Shown: positions 47,757-58,609 of the stretch, in pieces | Numbering within the stretch: position 1 is the stretch's first letter | How the letters are laid out: the number at the start of each line of letters is the position of its first letter | Assembly (NCBI GenBank): GCA_027946365.1 | Contig: JAPEUQ010000009.1 | Span: 1,302,001 to 1,366,000, forward strand | Direction: 5' to 3' | DNA length: 64,000 bases | Source: Kalmusia sp. IMI 367209 | Taxonomy: Eukaryota; Ascomycota; Dothideomycetes; Pleosporales; Didymosphaeriaceae | Position numbers and translations under genes: made by a program | The notes under the pieces: model-generated | Databases searched by the model: none | Seen by the model: the letters and a program-made list of their open reading frames with translations, nothing else | What the model was told of the DNA's origin: nothing

Positions 47757-49062
47757 CTATTCTTCTTCCGCATCTTCCTCGCACTTCTTGATCGCGTCTT
47801 GGACTTGTCCCAGGTAGCCATCAGATCCTGATTTAGCAATCTGTTTGCCTTGTCTTATTGACAGCCTTTCCAAAGCCTCCTCGCCTTGCTGAAGAAGTTC
47901 CCGTAGTTGACGCTGCACACGCTCAGCTTCGTCAGCCATAGGCATCTCAGTGTCGAGCACAGTGCGTGCCGTGCTTAGCCCATTCCAAACTGGAATCAAA
48001 CTGGTTAGGCTATTGGCCAGTTGAGTCAGAGCATCCGCTTGTTTCAGTGTTTTGGCATAGTCGGCTTCGCTTCTCGAGGCGCGGACCTTTACTTCTTCGA
48101 TCTCGGCCTGAACGCATTAGTCTGGTGTCTGTGGAAAATATGGCCGCAACCTACACTCAGAAAGTCATGCTGTTTGAGAGCATTCATCAGCCGAACAGCA
48201 TACCTCCTCACTTTTTCGGTATCGCCATCGTGTCGATATGCTAGCTCAGCTGCCATCTCGAGTGGTACGGCAACGACAGCCGGCTGTGTCCTGGGGTCGG
48301 TGGTGGAGGCTGTCTTGGCCGCATGCCCATCATTTTCCATGAGTTGCACCACTTGCTCGGCCATGCTTAGTGCTTTCTTGAGCTCATCTTTGTTCCAATC
48401 GGCCTTCCACGCTCTTTCCCTTACGGCCCGTATTACCTGACCCACCACGCTCCAATTTCTTAGCCTTAGGCCCGTGGCATCCGGCCTCTGCAGCGCCTTA
48501 AGGATCAAATGATACATGCCAGCTTTGCTCAAATTCCGAACTACCATCTCGAACTGCGCCGGACTCCTTTGTATGCCTGCATTCGCATAGCCTTCCATAA
48601 CACGAAGGACATTCTCCCAGTCCTCGGGCGTCTTGCTTGCCCGGATTATATCGCGCCATGTGGAGTTGAATGCAGGTTGGTCTCTGTTCCGGTCGATATG
48701 TTCAAGAGGGAGGGTGACGTCGCCGAGGGTAATTTCGATGGGCTCCGATTCGAGTTTTGCGCGATTCTCGGGCTTGTAGACGAGCTTCTCTTGCTCTTTA
48801 GTGAGGTGGCGAGGAAGGAGGACCTTCGAATTCAACGTCGAGAGGAGGGTAGAGAGCTCAGGCGACGAGGGTTCAAGGTAGACAGGGAGTGCGCCTGGTG
48901 CTTGTTAGGCGGTGCCGTGGGTGCAGCTTCGCTATGGGGGACATGCGCACCTCGATGGTGGATGGCGCTTCGCGAAAAGGCGCGCCGCGAACCATTGGCG
49001 ATTGAAAAAACTGCATTGCTGTCCTGGAGCGCCGAACGGCAACTCCGCCGTATTGAATGCAT
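47757..49062 (-). CDS. Predicted mitochondrial protein of unknown function
   Basis: Three exons, 49062-48951, 48894-48155 and 48107-47757, encode 400 residues; introns are 56 and 47 nt, and the first carries a CTAAC branch site. The N-terminus (MHSIRRSCRSALQDSNAVFSIANGSRRAFSRSAIHHRG) is Arg/Ser-rich with no acidic residue but one Asp, as in a mitochondrial targeting peptide. The middle (FNSTWRDIIRASKTPEDWENVLRVMEGYANAGIQRSPAQFEMVVRNLSKAGMYHLILKALQR) looks like helical hairpins resembling PPR-type repeats. The C-terminus is a coiled-coil-like helical region with an acidic end. A role in mitochondrial gene expression or assembly is a guess from these features. Confidence 0.75.
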
Positions 49063-49281
49063 CGTGTAGTGGACGGACAGGTGCACCTAGCAGCCGCGAA
49101 GCTTGAGCCGCCAGAAAACTTTGGGCCAAATGCGCCAAACACGCCAAGCTGGATCATCAATTCCCCGACATCGCCTGACCACGTGCGCACGCCTTCCTCA
49201 CGTCCACATCGGGCCACCACTCATACATACTCGCCATACTGGCGCTTTCTCGGGCGTTACACACTTCCCTTCCGTAGGCAC
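49063..49281. promoter_or_regulatory. 219-bp bidirectional promoter
   Basis: The start codons of the mitochondrial protein gene (minus) and the Naa38-like gene (plus) are only 219 bp apart, head to head. Confidence 0.6.
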
Positions 49282-49727
49282 ATGGCAGCCATGAACAACG
49301 ACGAGGCGACCTCCTATCTCTCTCAGTTCATCGACAAGCCGCTGCGCATCCACGCCTCCGATGGCCGTGTCTTCGGAGGGCAGTTGAAGTGCACGGACAA
49401 GGTACGCATGTCCGCAGCCTGATCCTCCGTTGCCTTTTTTTTAGTAGAATTCGAGCACATCTTCATCGTCGAACATTGCCTCTATTCACTCTAGCCCCGC
49501 ACTGACCACCGTAGGACCGCAACATCATCCTTGCTCTCACCTATGAATACCGCGCACCCTCTGCAGAAGTCATCCGCAAGGCCGTAGAAGAGTCTGGAAA
49601 TCCTTCGACCCCTGTCAATTGGAATAGTCGCTACGTCGGTCTGGTCGTTATTCCTGGCGCTCATGTGAGGAAGATTGAGTTCGAGGAGAGTACGCTGCCT
49701 GGCCAGCGAAGTGGAGTGGTTGTATGA
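49282..49727 (+). CDS. naa38: NatC auxiliary subunit Naa38-like LSM-domain protein
   Basis: Two exons, 49282-49401 and 49515-49727, encode 110 residues; the intron is 113 nt and phase 0. The protein is a single LSM fold: Sm1 in LSQFIDKPLRIHASDGRVFGGQLKCTDKDRNIIL and Sm2 in YVGLVVIPGAHVRKIEFEE. The arrangement, with a loop of about 35 residues between the two Sm motifs, matches LSMD1/Naa38, the auxiliary subunit of the NatC N-terminal acetyltransferase (with Naa30 and Naa35) that acetylates nascent proteins starting with Met-hydrophobic residues. Start is taken at MAAMNND; the frame is open further upstream. Other LSM proteins are shorter in the linker and less similar. Confidence 0.85.
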
Positions 49728-50302
49728 ACAGCGTTATTGACCATAACTCTTACTATTCCTGGAAAAGGAGTTTGGGGCGCTCAGCGTTGGCTATGTCGAT
49801 CGCTGTCACTTGAAATCAGCTCCCGAGAGACGATGCTGCCGTAGCGATACTATCAAGCCTATGAATTGGCAGGAACATAGGTGCTAAGCAATGCCGATTG
49901 GTTGGAAATGGATTGCTGAATAGAGATTAGAGAGGCGGGAATCTTGCATGAGGTGTCAGAAGCGAGCGAGGGGTCCGGAGACGAGTGAAGCCTAGGTGAA
50001 CTATACTAACGTGGGACCAAGCAGAGCTAAAGCTCTTGTTGACATTACGGGTGCTTTGGATGGTTGAGAGAAGCCAGAATCCAGTATTTCCCGTCAATTT
50101 GAGCTTTGTATATAGGCTTTGACACATCCTATTTGCCTCTTGTTCCTGCATATGCAACCGTCATTTTTGTTGCTAAGTGCGGTTAGCCTGGGTTCTAACG
50201 TCACTGCTCCGCTTCCCCACACTTTCCAACCCGAATCCAGCCCTCCCCGTCCCATGTAGCTCCGCATCCCCTTCCTTATATCCGACCCCAATTCTATATG
50301 AA
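49728..50302. other. Intergenic
   Basis: 575 bp between two plus-strand genes; no gene recognised. Confidence 0.5.
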
Positions 50303-51372
50303 ATGTCTCCTACGTCGGTGTCGCGTAATCTTGATGGCAAAAACATCCTCATCACGGGTGCCAGCTCCGGTATCGGCCGCAGCACTGCCCTCGAATTCGC
50401 ACGCACGTCACCCTTTAATCTGAAATTAATCCTTACAGCACGACGCGTTGATCGCCTACTAGAGCTTAAAGAGAAAATCAGGCAAGAAGTCGGCGATGGT
50501 GTGAAGGTTTGTATTAAAGAATTGGACGTTAGTAAGAAGGAGGAGATCGATGCCTTAGTGGAAGGATTGCCGGAGGAGTTCAGGGATGTGGATGTACTAG
50601 TCAATAATGCGTACGTTATGAAGGAGAGAGGGTAAGGAGAGCTGGTGCTGATGAGGCGTGTAGGGGCTTTATGTCTGGCGTCGAACGACCGCCTGATGTC
50701 CCGCCTGATGTTATATCCAGCGTGTATGCGACCAATGTTATGGGTGTGATACACATGACGCAAGCAATTCTTCCAATTCTCAAGAGGAGGCCTGATGGTG
50801 GAAAGGGCGATATTATTATGTTGGGAAGTATCGCCGGTAGGGATGCGTATGTGGGTGGGACCGTAAGTGCAACTCCACTCGAATGAGTACTGGGCTGAGA
50901 TACTAGATATACTGCTCAAGCAAAGCAGCTATTCGATCATTTACAGATTCATTGAGGAGAGAGCTAATCAATACTCGTATTCGCGTCATGACTGTGGATC
51001 CGGGACAGGTGTTGACTGTACGTTTTTCCTTCCTCGCATGCCTTTCGGTCATTGATGATACTGTATAGGAATTCACTAATATCCGATATCGCTTTGACAA
51101 AGAGAAAGCCGACGCGGTCTATGCGTAAGTACAGCTGGTCCATGCTTGGGTGGCACTGACTTTTAGAAGCGGATGCGACCCTCTAACACCTGAGGATGTA
51201 GCAGAGGTCATTGTCTTCGCTGCTGGGAGACGGGAAAACGTTGTCATTGCGGATACGCTGTTGTATCCTTCGTATCAGGTATGTAACCGCTCACAATCCA
51301 CGCAACTAAATCCTAGCAATGAGCTCTACTGATTCATCATAGGCTTCTTCCACGGACATCCATCGACGCTAG
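50303..51372 (+). CDS. Short-chain dehydrogenase/reductase (YMR226C-like)
   Basis: Six exons: 50303-50610, 50664-50862, 50907-51017, 51069-51124, 51167-51278 and 51343-51372, encoding 271 residues; introns are 42-64 nt. Classical SDR marks: NAD(P)-binding [21 protein letters not shown] after the first splice, the catalytic Ser in [13 protein letters not shown], and Tyr-x-x-x-Lys in [35 protein letters not shown]. The Arg-rich LTARRVDRL segment after beta-2 suggests NADP(H). Overall it resembles yeast YMR226C, an NADP-dependent dehydrogenase of 3-hydroxy acids and related small substrates in the cytosol. The last exon encodes only the final ten codons' worth of sequence (ASSTDIHRR and stop), as often seen in this family. 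Confidence 0.9.
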
Positions 51373-52276
51373 TAGAATTAAATATGTTGGATATATGCAG
51401 TCTTAAATCCCCACATCAGGATACAATCGTATGAATATGTCGATTCCGCACCCACCTACCCGCTCCCCCCTCTTTAACGCCTTTCTTTCCATAGAACACA
51501 AGAAGATTCTTTCGAATGACCATCGAATATACACCAGTGTGCACTATATGAGATACCCTGGAAAGCTTTTGGGCAGTATACTGGAAAGCCAAACCGTGAG
51601 AAACTCTTGATCCTGAAATAGCCGACGGCCGCAGAAAGCACAGATCCGCCCACTATACAAATTATATCGAAAAAAACCATCAAATGTTGTATAGAATTCT
51701 CTCTGTTGTCATATCAAGTATACGTTACTCATCACTGTTATCAATCTGTCTTGATATGCACTATCATGAAATGGAGAATTTTGTGCGTATGATTTCTTCG
51801 AGATGCCGACTAGGTATCCCTCCTCTCGTTCGCTGTATGCCTCCTTCCTGCCTTCGTTGCGCGACATCAACGTCTTACTTTACATGATAGGATATTCGAC
51901 CTTCCAAGCGAGCGCTTGCAACGGACTGTCCAAGAAGACAACTGCTCCAAAATACAAAGCATAAATAATGAGAAAATGTTCCCATGTAGGCTATAGACAC
52001 TGGTTCAATAGGGTTAAGTATTGAGGTCTAGAGAGTGTGGTTTTGCAACATATGAGAGCTATATCATCATCTAACTTATATTAACACAATTGTCATAGAA
52101 GTTGAGAATACCTAATGCGCGTGGACGATAATTCCTTATTAATGTCATCGACGCTCTGAACCAAACAGACCTCTTCCAGAAAATCTACCACTGGACAATC
52201 CTTTCGATTCATTCGAAACTCTCCAAGAAGATCTACCACTGAACAATCCCTTCGAGTTCTTCGAAATTCATTCTTC
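51373..52276. other. Intergenic
   Basis: About 900 bp, AT-rich in its right half; no gene recognised. Confidence 0.5.
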
Positions 52277-53979
52277 TTATTCATCCTCGTCTTCGTCCTC
52301 TTCATCCTCCTCTTCGTCCTCTTCATCCTCCTCTTCATCATCCTCTTCATCATCCTCTTCATCATCATCTTCATCATCTTCGTCTTGCTCTTCATCCTCC
52401 TCTTCATCCTCCTCTTCATCCTCTTCGCCTTCCTCATCATCTTCCTCTTCTTTCCCATCTCCGTAGTCCACATAGTCCTCGTCAGAATAATAATTATCGT
52501 TATTTCCATTCGTACCTCTTTCTTCCGGGTTCAAGAAATCATCTAGCGTAGCCGCACGCTTGAGTGCGAAGTTCGGACTGCTTTTTTGAATCTCTGTATT
52601 TGATTTAGTATCCTTCACGTTCGGGATTACCGAAGTTGCTCGGCGCCATTGATCGATGCAGCTGGAGAGCCACGGCCGCAGGTGGTTCATCGCCCAAAAG
52701 TGGAGATGCTCGATGATAACGCATAGCTTTACGTTATCCACAATGTTCTTGAGGCTTCCTGCCCATATACAACGCATTCGCTAAGATGATCAGTACGAAA
52801 TCCGTAGAAGCTGTGTAAAGACACTATACATATTTATAGTGACCATCATTAATCTCGGTCACATATGCAACCCACACTCTACATTCAGGCCCACTAAATG
52901 TCATACAAACAATGGGGCGGATCTCGTTTAGCTCTGGAGCTGGTTGCCCCCCTGCGGCGGCATTGGCGAAAAGTGTCAAGCAGACAGCCGCACCATTTGC
53001 AGCTTGACAAAACAAGTATCGCTCATGACTGGTCCCAATTTTACCGTGATGTTTCCACTCACAAACAGCCCATGGAAAACAAGTTCGATACTTGCAAGTT
53101 TTCAAGGAGTGGAACGCTTTCTGTGGACTAGGAAAGAAGCCGAATTGTCGACGTGGATCGTGCCTGACAAGCTTATGGTACCTTTCGTAGAGTACGTTTA
53201 ATCGTGTCAAACTGAAGTTTTGAATATAGTCATCTGCGCTTAATGGTCCACTCTCCGTATCATGTTGGGCGAATGCATGGAAACTGAAGTAAAGGTCTGG
53301 TTTTGGTGCCTTTAGCTTGAAGCTTGTTGATTGGCAATATGCCTCAAGTATGTCTCCGCCAAAGTACCAGACATGTTCAAGCTCTCTGTTCAAATGCATT
53401 AGCTTTTGCTATTGTGTTGAAGTTGGGAAGTCTTGTACGCTCTAAATCGTTGTAGAACATGCGCAGCAGTTTTCTTATGCTTGGAACCTTCCGCATCTCT
53501 TGCCTTGTCAATCAATCTTTTGAAGACATGGTTCTGAATAACCTCGCTCCAACGCCTTTCGTCATAGGATACGATTTTGTCTGCCTCATTTTTGATATTC
53601 CACGCTGTTTCGAAATTGGCCTGACAGCGTTCGATATCATAACGATCCGCAAAGTCGTCATATCTGCGGGTTCCCTCATCCGGCAGTCGCTCTCTTATCA
53701 CGATATACTTTCTCTCTTTCGGATGGAGCTGATCCCGGTCTCTTCCATCTAACTCACGCTACCCCGAAATGCTCATGTTAGACAACGTATCAATGCATGT
53801 TTATTTAGAAGGCAACTTACCCAGTCCTTGCGGGTAATGATATGCTTGAAATCAAGAAGATATTTGACGAGCATTCTAGCCTGAGGGCTCTCCTTTGTCA
53901 ACACCTCGAGGGACACTACCTCTTCGAAGAACTCGATACCAGCATCCTCTAGCGCAGATTTAGTCAGAACTGTTCTCAT
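52277..53979 (-). CDS. Unknown protein with possible PD-(D/E)XK-like core and long acidic tail
   Basis: Four exons, 53979-53821, 53758-53439, 53385-52830 and 52780-52277, encode 512 residues; introns are 62, 53 and 49 nt with consistent phase. The N-terminal part is charged and helical. The middle contains KPDLYFSFHAF, RRQFGFFPSPQKAF and CFPWAVCEWKHHGK followed by a predicted helix (CQAANGAAVCLTLFANAAA). An Asp followed by an E-x-K within beta strands is reminiscent of fungal PD-(D/E)XK nuclease-like proteins; this is a weak inference. The C-terminus ends in a tail of about 65 residues that is almost entirely Asp/Glu, encoded by a simple GAA/GAT/GAC repeat. Confidence 0.65.
52278..52460 (-). 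repeat. Low-complexity acidic-codon repeat
   Basis: Irregular trinucleotide repeats (TCC/TTC/ATC on the plus strand) encode the Asp/Glu tail of the unknown protein. Confidence 0.8.
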
Positions 53980-54988
53980 TTCATCCAGATAAAGACAAAA
54001 GCCTTTTTATTTTGAAAGAGAATCTTGGTAAGATGTTCGCCAAATATCTGGCTATTTATCAATGAAAAATGTTGCTGGGTACCGCTTTGATCCTGCCCCG
54101 TAAGCACTTAAATGTTATATCCCCTGTGTATCGCGACTGTGCCGCACAGAAATTATCCCTGCGCACGGTGATATATCCTATTTGGTCGTGCTCATCCCAA
54201 GATGGTAGGACGCATGCAGCCACCTTTTTCTGCCCTATCAGCGGAGAGTAACCATGGCATCAGTAATTTTACGCGCATAGGAGCAATTCAGCGACTTCCC
54301 CCTTTTCTTATTTCCTACCGGTTACCCCGGTGTCTTCAGAAGTCCCACGCATTGGCTGAGCTATATCACATTGGAATGTGGTTAATCCAGCCTTTTTGCT
54401 GCTAATTTCCATTTCAGGGGCCCAAGCTGGCGCTTGACAATGTACTTGATTGATTCGAGTCTCTACCCGCCTATAGACAATTGTCAAGCACACCATACGA
54501 AATGTGGATCAGGTGCTTGAGTTCACCAACAATCCTCACGAGCTGGGTCCATCCATTCAGGGTACTGTAAGCATATTCATTCGTGTATGTTCCAAATTCT
54601 GAAAGTTTACACCAAAATTCTCAGTTCAAAGATATAGGCCTGCGATGTCTTCACCATCTCGTTGTGCATCACCTGAGGATTATGATAAATAGCAGTAAAA
54701 AGAATTTGATGGGGTAAGAAGGTGGATTGTTTCCGAATATACTTGCCATGGGAGCGCTGAGTCGCATTGTGTGCATTATGCATGTGAGCATATTCAAGTA
54801 AAGGCGGTGTCCGGTTTCAGCAACTACAACTAGAATATTATCGTAGATTCGTTCCATTAATTCAGAGTGTCGGATAAACTGCCTCTCGCAGCATGTAGGT
54901 TCTAAGTGTCTAAAAGTCTGTCATGATTCGAAACGGCCACAAACCGCTTGCTTAAGCCCAACTCCAGTCGGTCACTCAGTTGCTGGCT
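53980..54988. other. Intergenic
   Basis: About 1 kb with no supported gene. Confidence 0.5.
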
Positions 54989-56322
54989 TCATGTCTTGAG
55001 CATAGCTTCCACCCACTCCTTCTTAGCCTTTGCCCACTCCTTCTCCCTCCCACCAAAGCCCCACACCTTCTTTTCCTCAACAAGCTCTGCCAGACTCTGC
55101 TTTAGCGTCTCCTTTGCCTTGCTCAAACACTCTTCTTCCCCGTTGTCCACCATCATTCTACCTTCTACCTCGGTTTTCAACTCGCCCAGAGCAATCTCCT
55201 CACTAATCAGTCTCAATAATCCGTCCCAGCATTCCTCGTCCTCCAGACCCAGCCTCTCGATCAAGGCTACGACCTTGTCGTGCTTGTCGACGTGTTGCGT
55301 TATAACACGCGGTGGCGGTGGCAACTCGCCTCCCTCGATCTCTACGCGGCAGAGAGGACAGGTGCGGTGAGGATATTTGGCTGGGTCCGCGAGGGGCGTT
55401 GCCATCCAGGTTTCGAGACACCCCTTCCCAATGACGTGCCCACAATATTTGATCTTGACAGGATAATCGCTAATAAGATCTGTGATAGGGAAGGTAACGA
55501 AATCCAAGTACTTATTGCGGCAGATTGGACAAGCGTGATCGTCCTCGCATGCAGAATCTGCGATCGTAGAAACGGGTACTGCGCATGCAAAATTGTCTAC
55601 CTTAACAGACTGAACTTTGTCCAATATTCTTGCGCGAACCGTCTCTCCGCCATCTTTCTTCTTCGCAAGTCTCAACCTACGGTCTTCTATCTCTTGTAAC
55701 TTCTTCAATACATCGCGGTGTTTCTCGGCGTAGTTGTAATGTAGCACAAGCGCAAACGCGTAATCCAGCCGATCTTCCGCATCATCAAACCCCAGATCTG
55801 AAAGTGCCATATACAACCTCTCCAAATCGGACCATGCGCTCTCCGGCTTCTCATGAGCAGATCGAAGTATGCGTATGAAGTGGTGGTTGTCTGCGTATCG
55901 GGCCTGAAGGACGATAATTCGCAGGAGCCACGTGCGTGCCTGCCTCGTCTCTTGCATCAGCTGATCGATGGAAGTCAAGTCGTCTAAACGGAAGGATATG
56001 TCCGGGTTGACCTGTTCGAAGCGTTCACTTATCATGTCCAGGTAGAGTTGGTCGCACTGCAGTAGGTAGTCTTTGTCCTCGCGAATGAGCGCCCGGACTT
56101 GCGAGAGACGCGCGAGACATATGCGAACTCGTCTATATACTGGTACTTGTTAGCTGAGGATCCTTCGCGCCAACTTTGTGAGATTTCTGTGATCGGAAGG
56201 CATCATCGAGGCTGTCTCTTCCAAATCATGTGACGGGCGCTCGTCTGCGACTTACCTTGCTCCTTGGCAGGCACGCTCCTTGCGGAGGGAAACAGATCTT
56301 CTAGGCCTCTCAAGTCTTCCAT
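54989..56322 (-). CDS. RING-type zinc finger protein, probable E3 ubiquitin ligase
   Basis: Two exons, 56322-56256 and 56139-54989, encode 405 residues; the 116-nt intron joins AKEQ to VYRRVRICLARLSQVRAL. The N-terminal two thirds are helical. A RING-like finger follows: CPICRNKYLDF as the first Cys pair, KIKYCGHVIGKGCLETW as the central Cys-His-Cys, and RTCPLCRVEIEGG as the last pair, with a 15-20-residue insertion before the last pair. The C-terminus is a Lys/Glu-rich helix. RING fingers usually recruit E2 enzymes for ubiquitin transfer; substrate and location are unknown. Start is taken at MEDLRGLEDLF. Confidence 0.8.
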
Positions 56323-58609
56323 ATCTGCGGTGTTTGTGGTGGTTGAGTGGTTGGGGGAGGTTGAATGGAGCGGGGCTTGTCTAGAAAGGCGGTCGTGGTG
56401 GGGTATAAGGTCCCGGGCTAAGCGCGGTGGGGTGGGGTGAATGCAGGTACCCGTAGTAGCATTAGCGCAAACATGATAAGACACATTACAAATGCAGCAA
56501 TGAAATGTGAGACATTCGCAAACCCTTTTCGAAAACCTAATAATGTCACATGCTTGGTCACGTTCCGGGACCTTGTGACCACAACCTCGTGACCCTGGAA
56601 AACGAAAATCAACTGATCGAGAGCAGCTTTCGGATGACTAAATTGCAAAAGCCTTGTGCAATTTATATTCAACTATCTAGTTAATAGACCTTGTCAAATG
56701 TCTTGAATACCACAATGGGATTCCGCTGTCATACATCGCTCTACAAGAAGTCTTTCAAGATTACTTGGCTGAATTATGTTTATATTTCCTTTCTTCAACC
56801 GTGCCATCTTATTGCTACTGCTCGCCTTCATCTCGCAGAATGCAGTCATGTCTTATACATGGGATCTGCGGCTACGACCCTTTTTAGCACTCGATGTCTC
56901 GATTCACATCTACAGAGGTGCTACTCTCGATATATAATTTATGAGCTACGTGAATAAATCTGCTAAGCCAGTCGGGTCTGTACAGAACGTGTCAGCACAT
57001 AATTTGGTCTTCAGATAGCGTGCAAAGAGAGTGTCAATGAAGACTCAAATGAAATACACGGTACTTACGATTGTTCACTATGAACCGAAAAAGTACTGGT
57101 GGTACGCTCATTGGATACGGATAAGGAAGAGCTGTGAAGGAGCGTCATTACTCTCGTATACGATCGTCCCAAAACACTTACCATCTTCTATGAATTCTTG
57201 GAGCTCCTACCATACTACGGAATAGGCCTGTCAGATGACCGAGTGTGCTTCCGTAAGAGCCCTAGAGAAATTTACAAGAGTCCGTCGACAAAGTTCAAAC
57301 AGACCAAGCCTCGAAGACGCATCCAGGGCCAGAGATGCCAGCAGTGTTCGTGGGCGGTCTTAGACTTCTGTACCTCTTTCTCTGGTGTCAGATGGTCGGC
57401 TAATCAAGAGGTCACAACTGCACTATGAAGTATCTGAATTGCTTGAGTCTTCCCTCAGGGGGTTTTTATGAGCATCTAGCATGCGGCTCGAGTCAAAAGC
57501 AGGATCCGTGCCTCTTATTGAATAGCATCCAGATTGCTTACTGAAATTTGTCCTTGTACGATGCACAGCGACTCGATCCATTATCCTATCATTGCTAAAG
57601 ACTTAGACACGTACGCCGGGTCTGTGATTCCGTTGGCAGCTGGTTTATGCCTCGACTAGGACAACTACAGCGGCGCTGCTCAATGAAGATACGATGAAGG
57701 GATCGAAACGTGTTGCCTTCGTCTTTGAGTTTGTTGTTCTTTACTTTCACCATGGATTTTGATGGTGAATTGGACTTTTGTCGCCTTGGGATCGTATAAC
57801 ATCGCACATTGCGTGTAGCCTCACTATGATCTATACGTCTTTTATATCGTCAAATGAAGGGTTGAACTCATGGTAAGCTTTTCTTGAGATCGATTATGAG
57901 GATTTATTTCGGTCTCGGTTCACACTCGAGAAGCCCTCCCTGTTTTTGGGGCCAGAATTATGTGCCTTCTACTATTGTACTGTGCATATCAGTTGGTATG
58001 AATAGTGTCATGTCCAGGTAGAGAAGACCGCGCGTACTGGTAGAAAACCTCGCAAGTCGGGTATTGAGAAGGATACCATGATGTCTGCTGCGTATAGATG
58101 TGTGATGCTCTTTTATGAAAGTTGTGAGCAGAAAGCGTGTCGGCGTATGTCGCGCCGTAGAAGCAGACGTCTCTTGAATATAGAATGCGCTATTAGCCAT
58201 CGGCTGATGCAATCTCCGGCCAGCTCCGCAAGATCATGACATAATCTGCCAAGTCCTTTAGCGCATCTTTGGATTTCCTAGACTCCCTCCTCCACCCTTT
58301 GTATCAACACCTCTCGCGTACCATCCTGACTCTAGTCTATACTATGGCGACTCTTCTACTCATGACTTTGTGCTCAAGATACTCGGCGTTCATATGACAC
58401 AAGCTGGGCCGGTCCTCCAGCGGCATTAAGGGCGAAACGCTAGACAACGCCACATATGAAAGCAGCTGATCGGTTACTGCCAAGTAATAGGAAGCACGCG
58501 AAATCGCTCTGCTGGTGACCTTTTCCCTTATCTATCAAGGTGCTGTGATGGGCTATTCTCGTAGCCACCCCATCATAGGCTTCTAGTGCGTAGTCTTGTT
58601 ACTCCCGCC
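56323..58609. other. Gene-poor interval of 2.3 kb
   Basis: Several short frames on both strands without recognisable domains, conserved motifs or splice partners. The right end is the promoter region of the HET gene. Confidence 0.4.

Noticed and set aside
48820..48960. Apparent frameshift at the start of the mitochondrial protein
   Set aside because: Resolved by a 56-nt intron (48950-48895) with CTAAC branch site.
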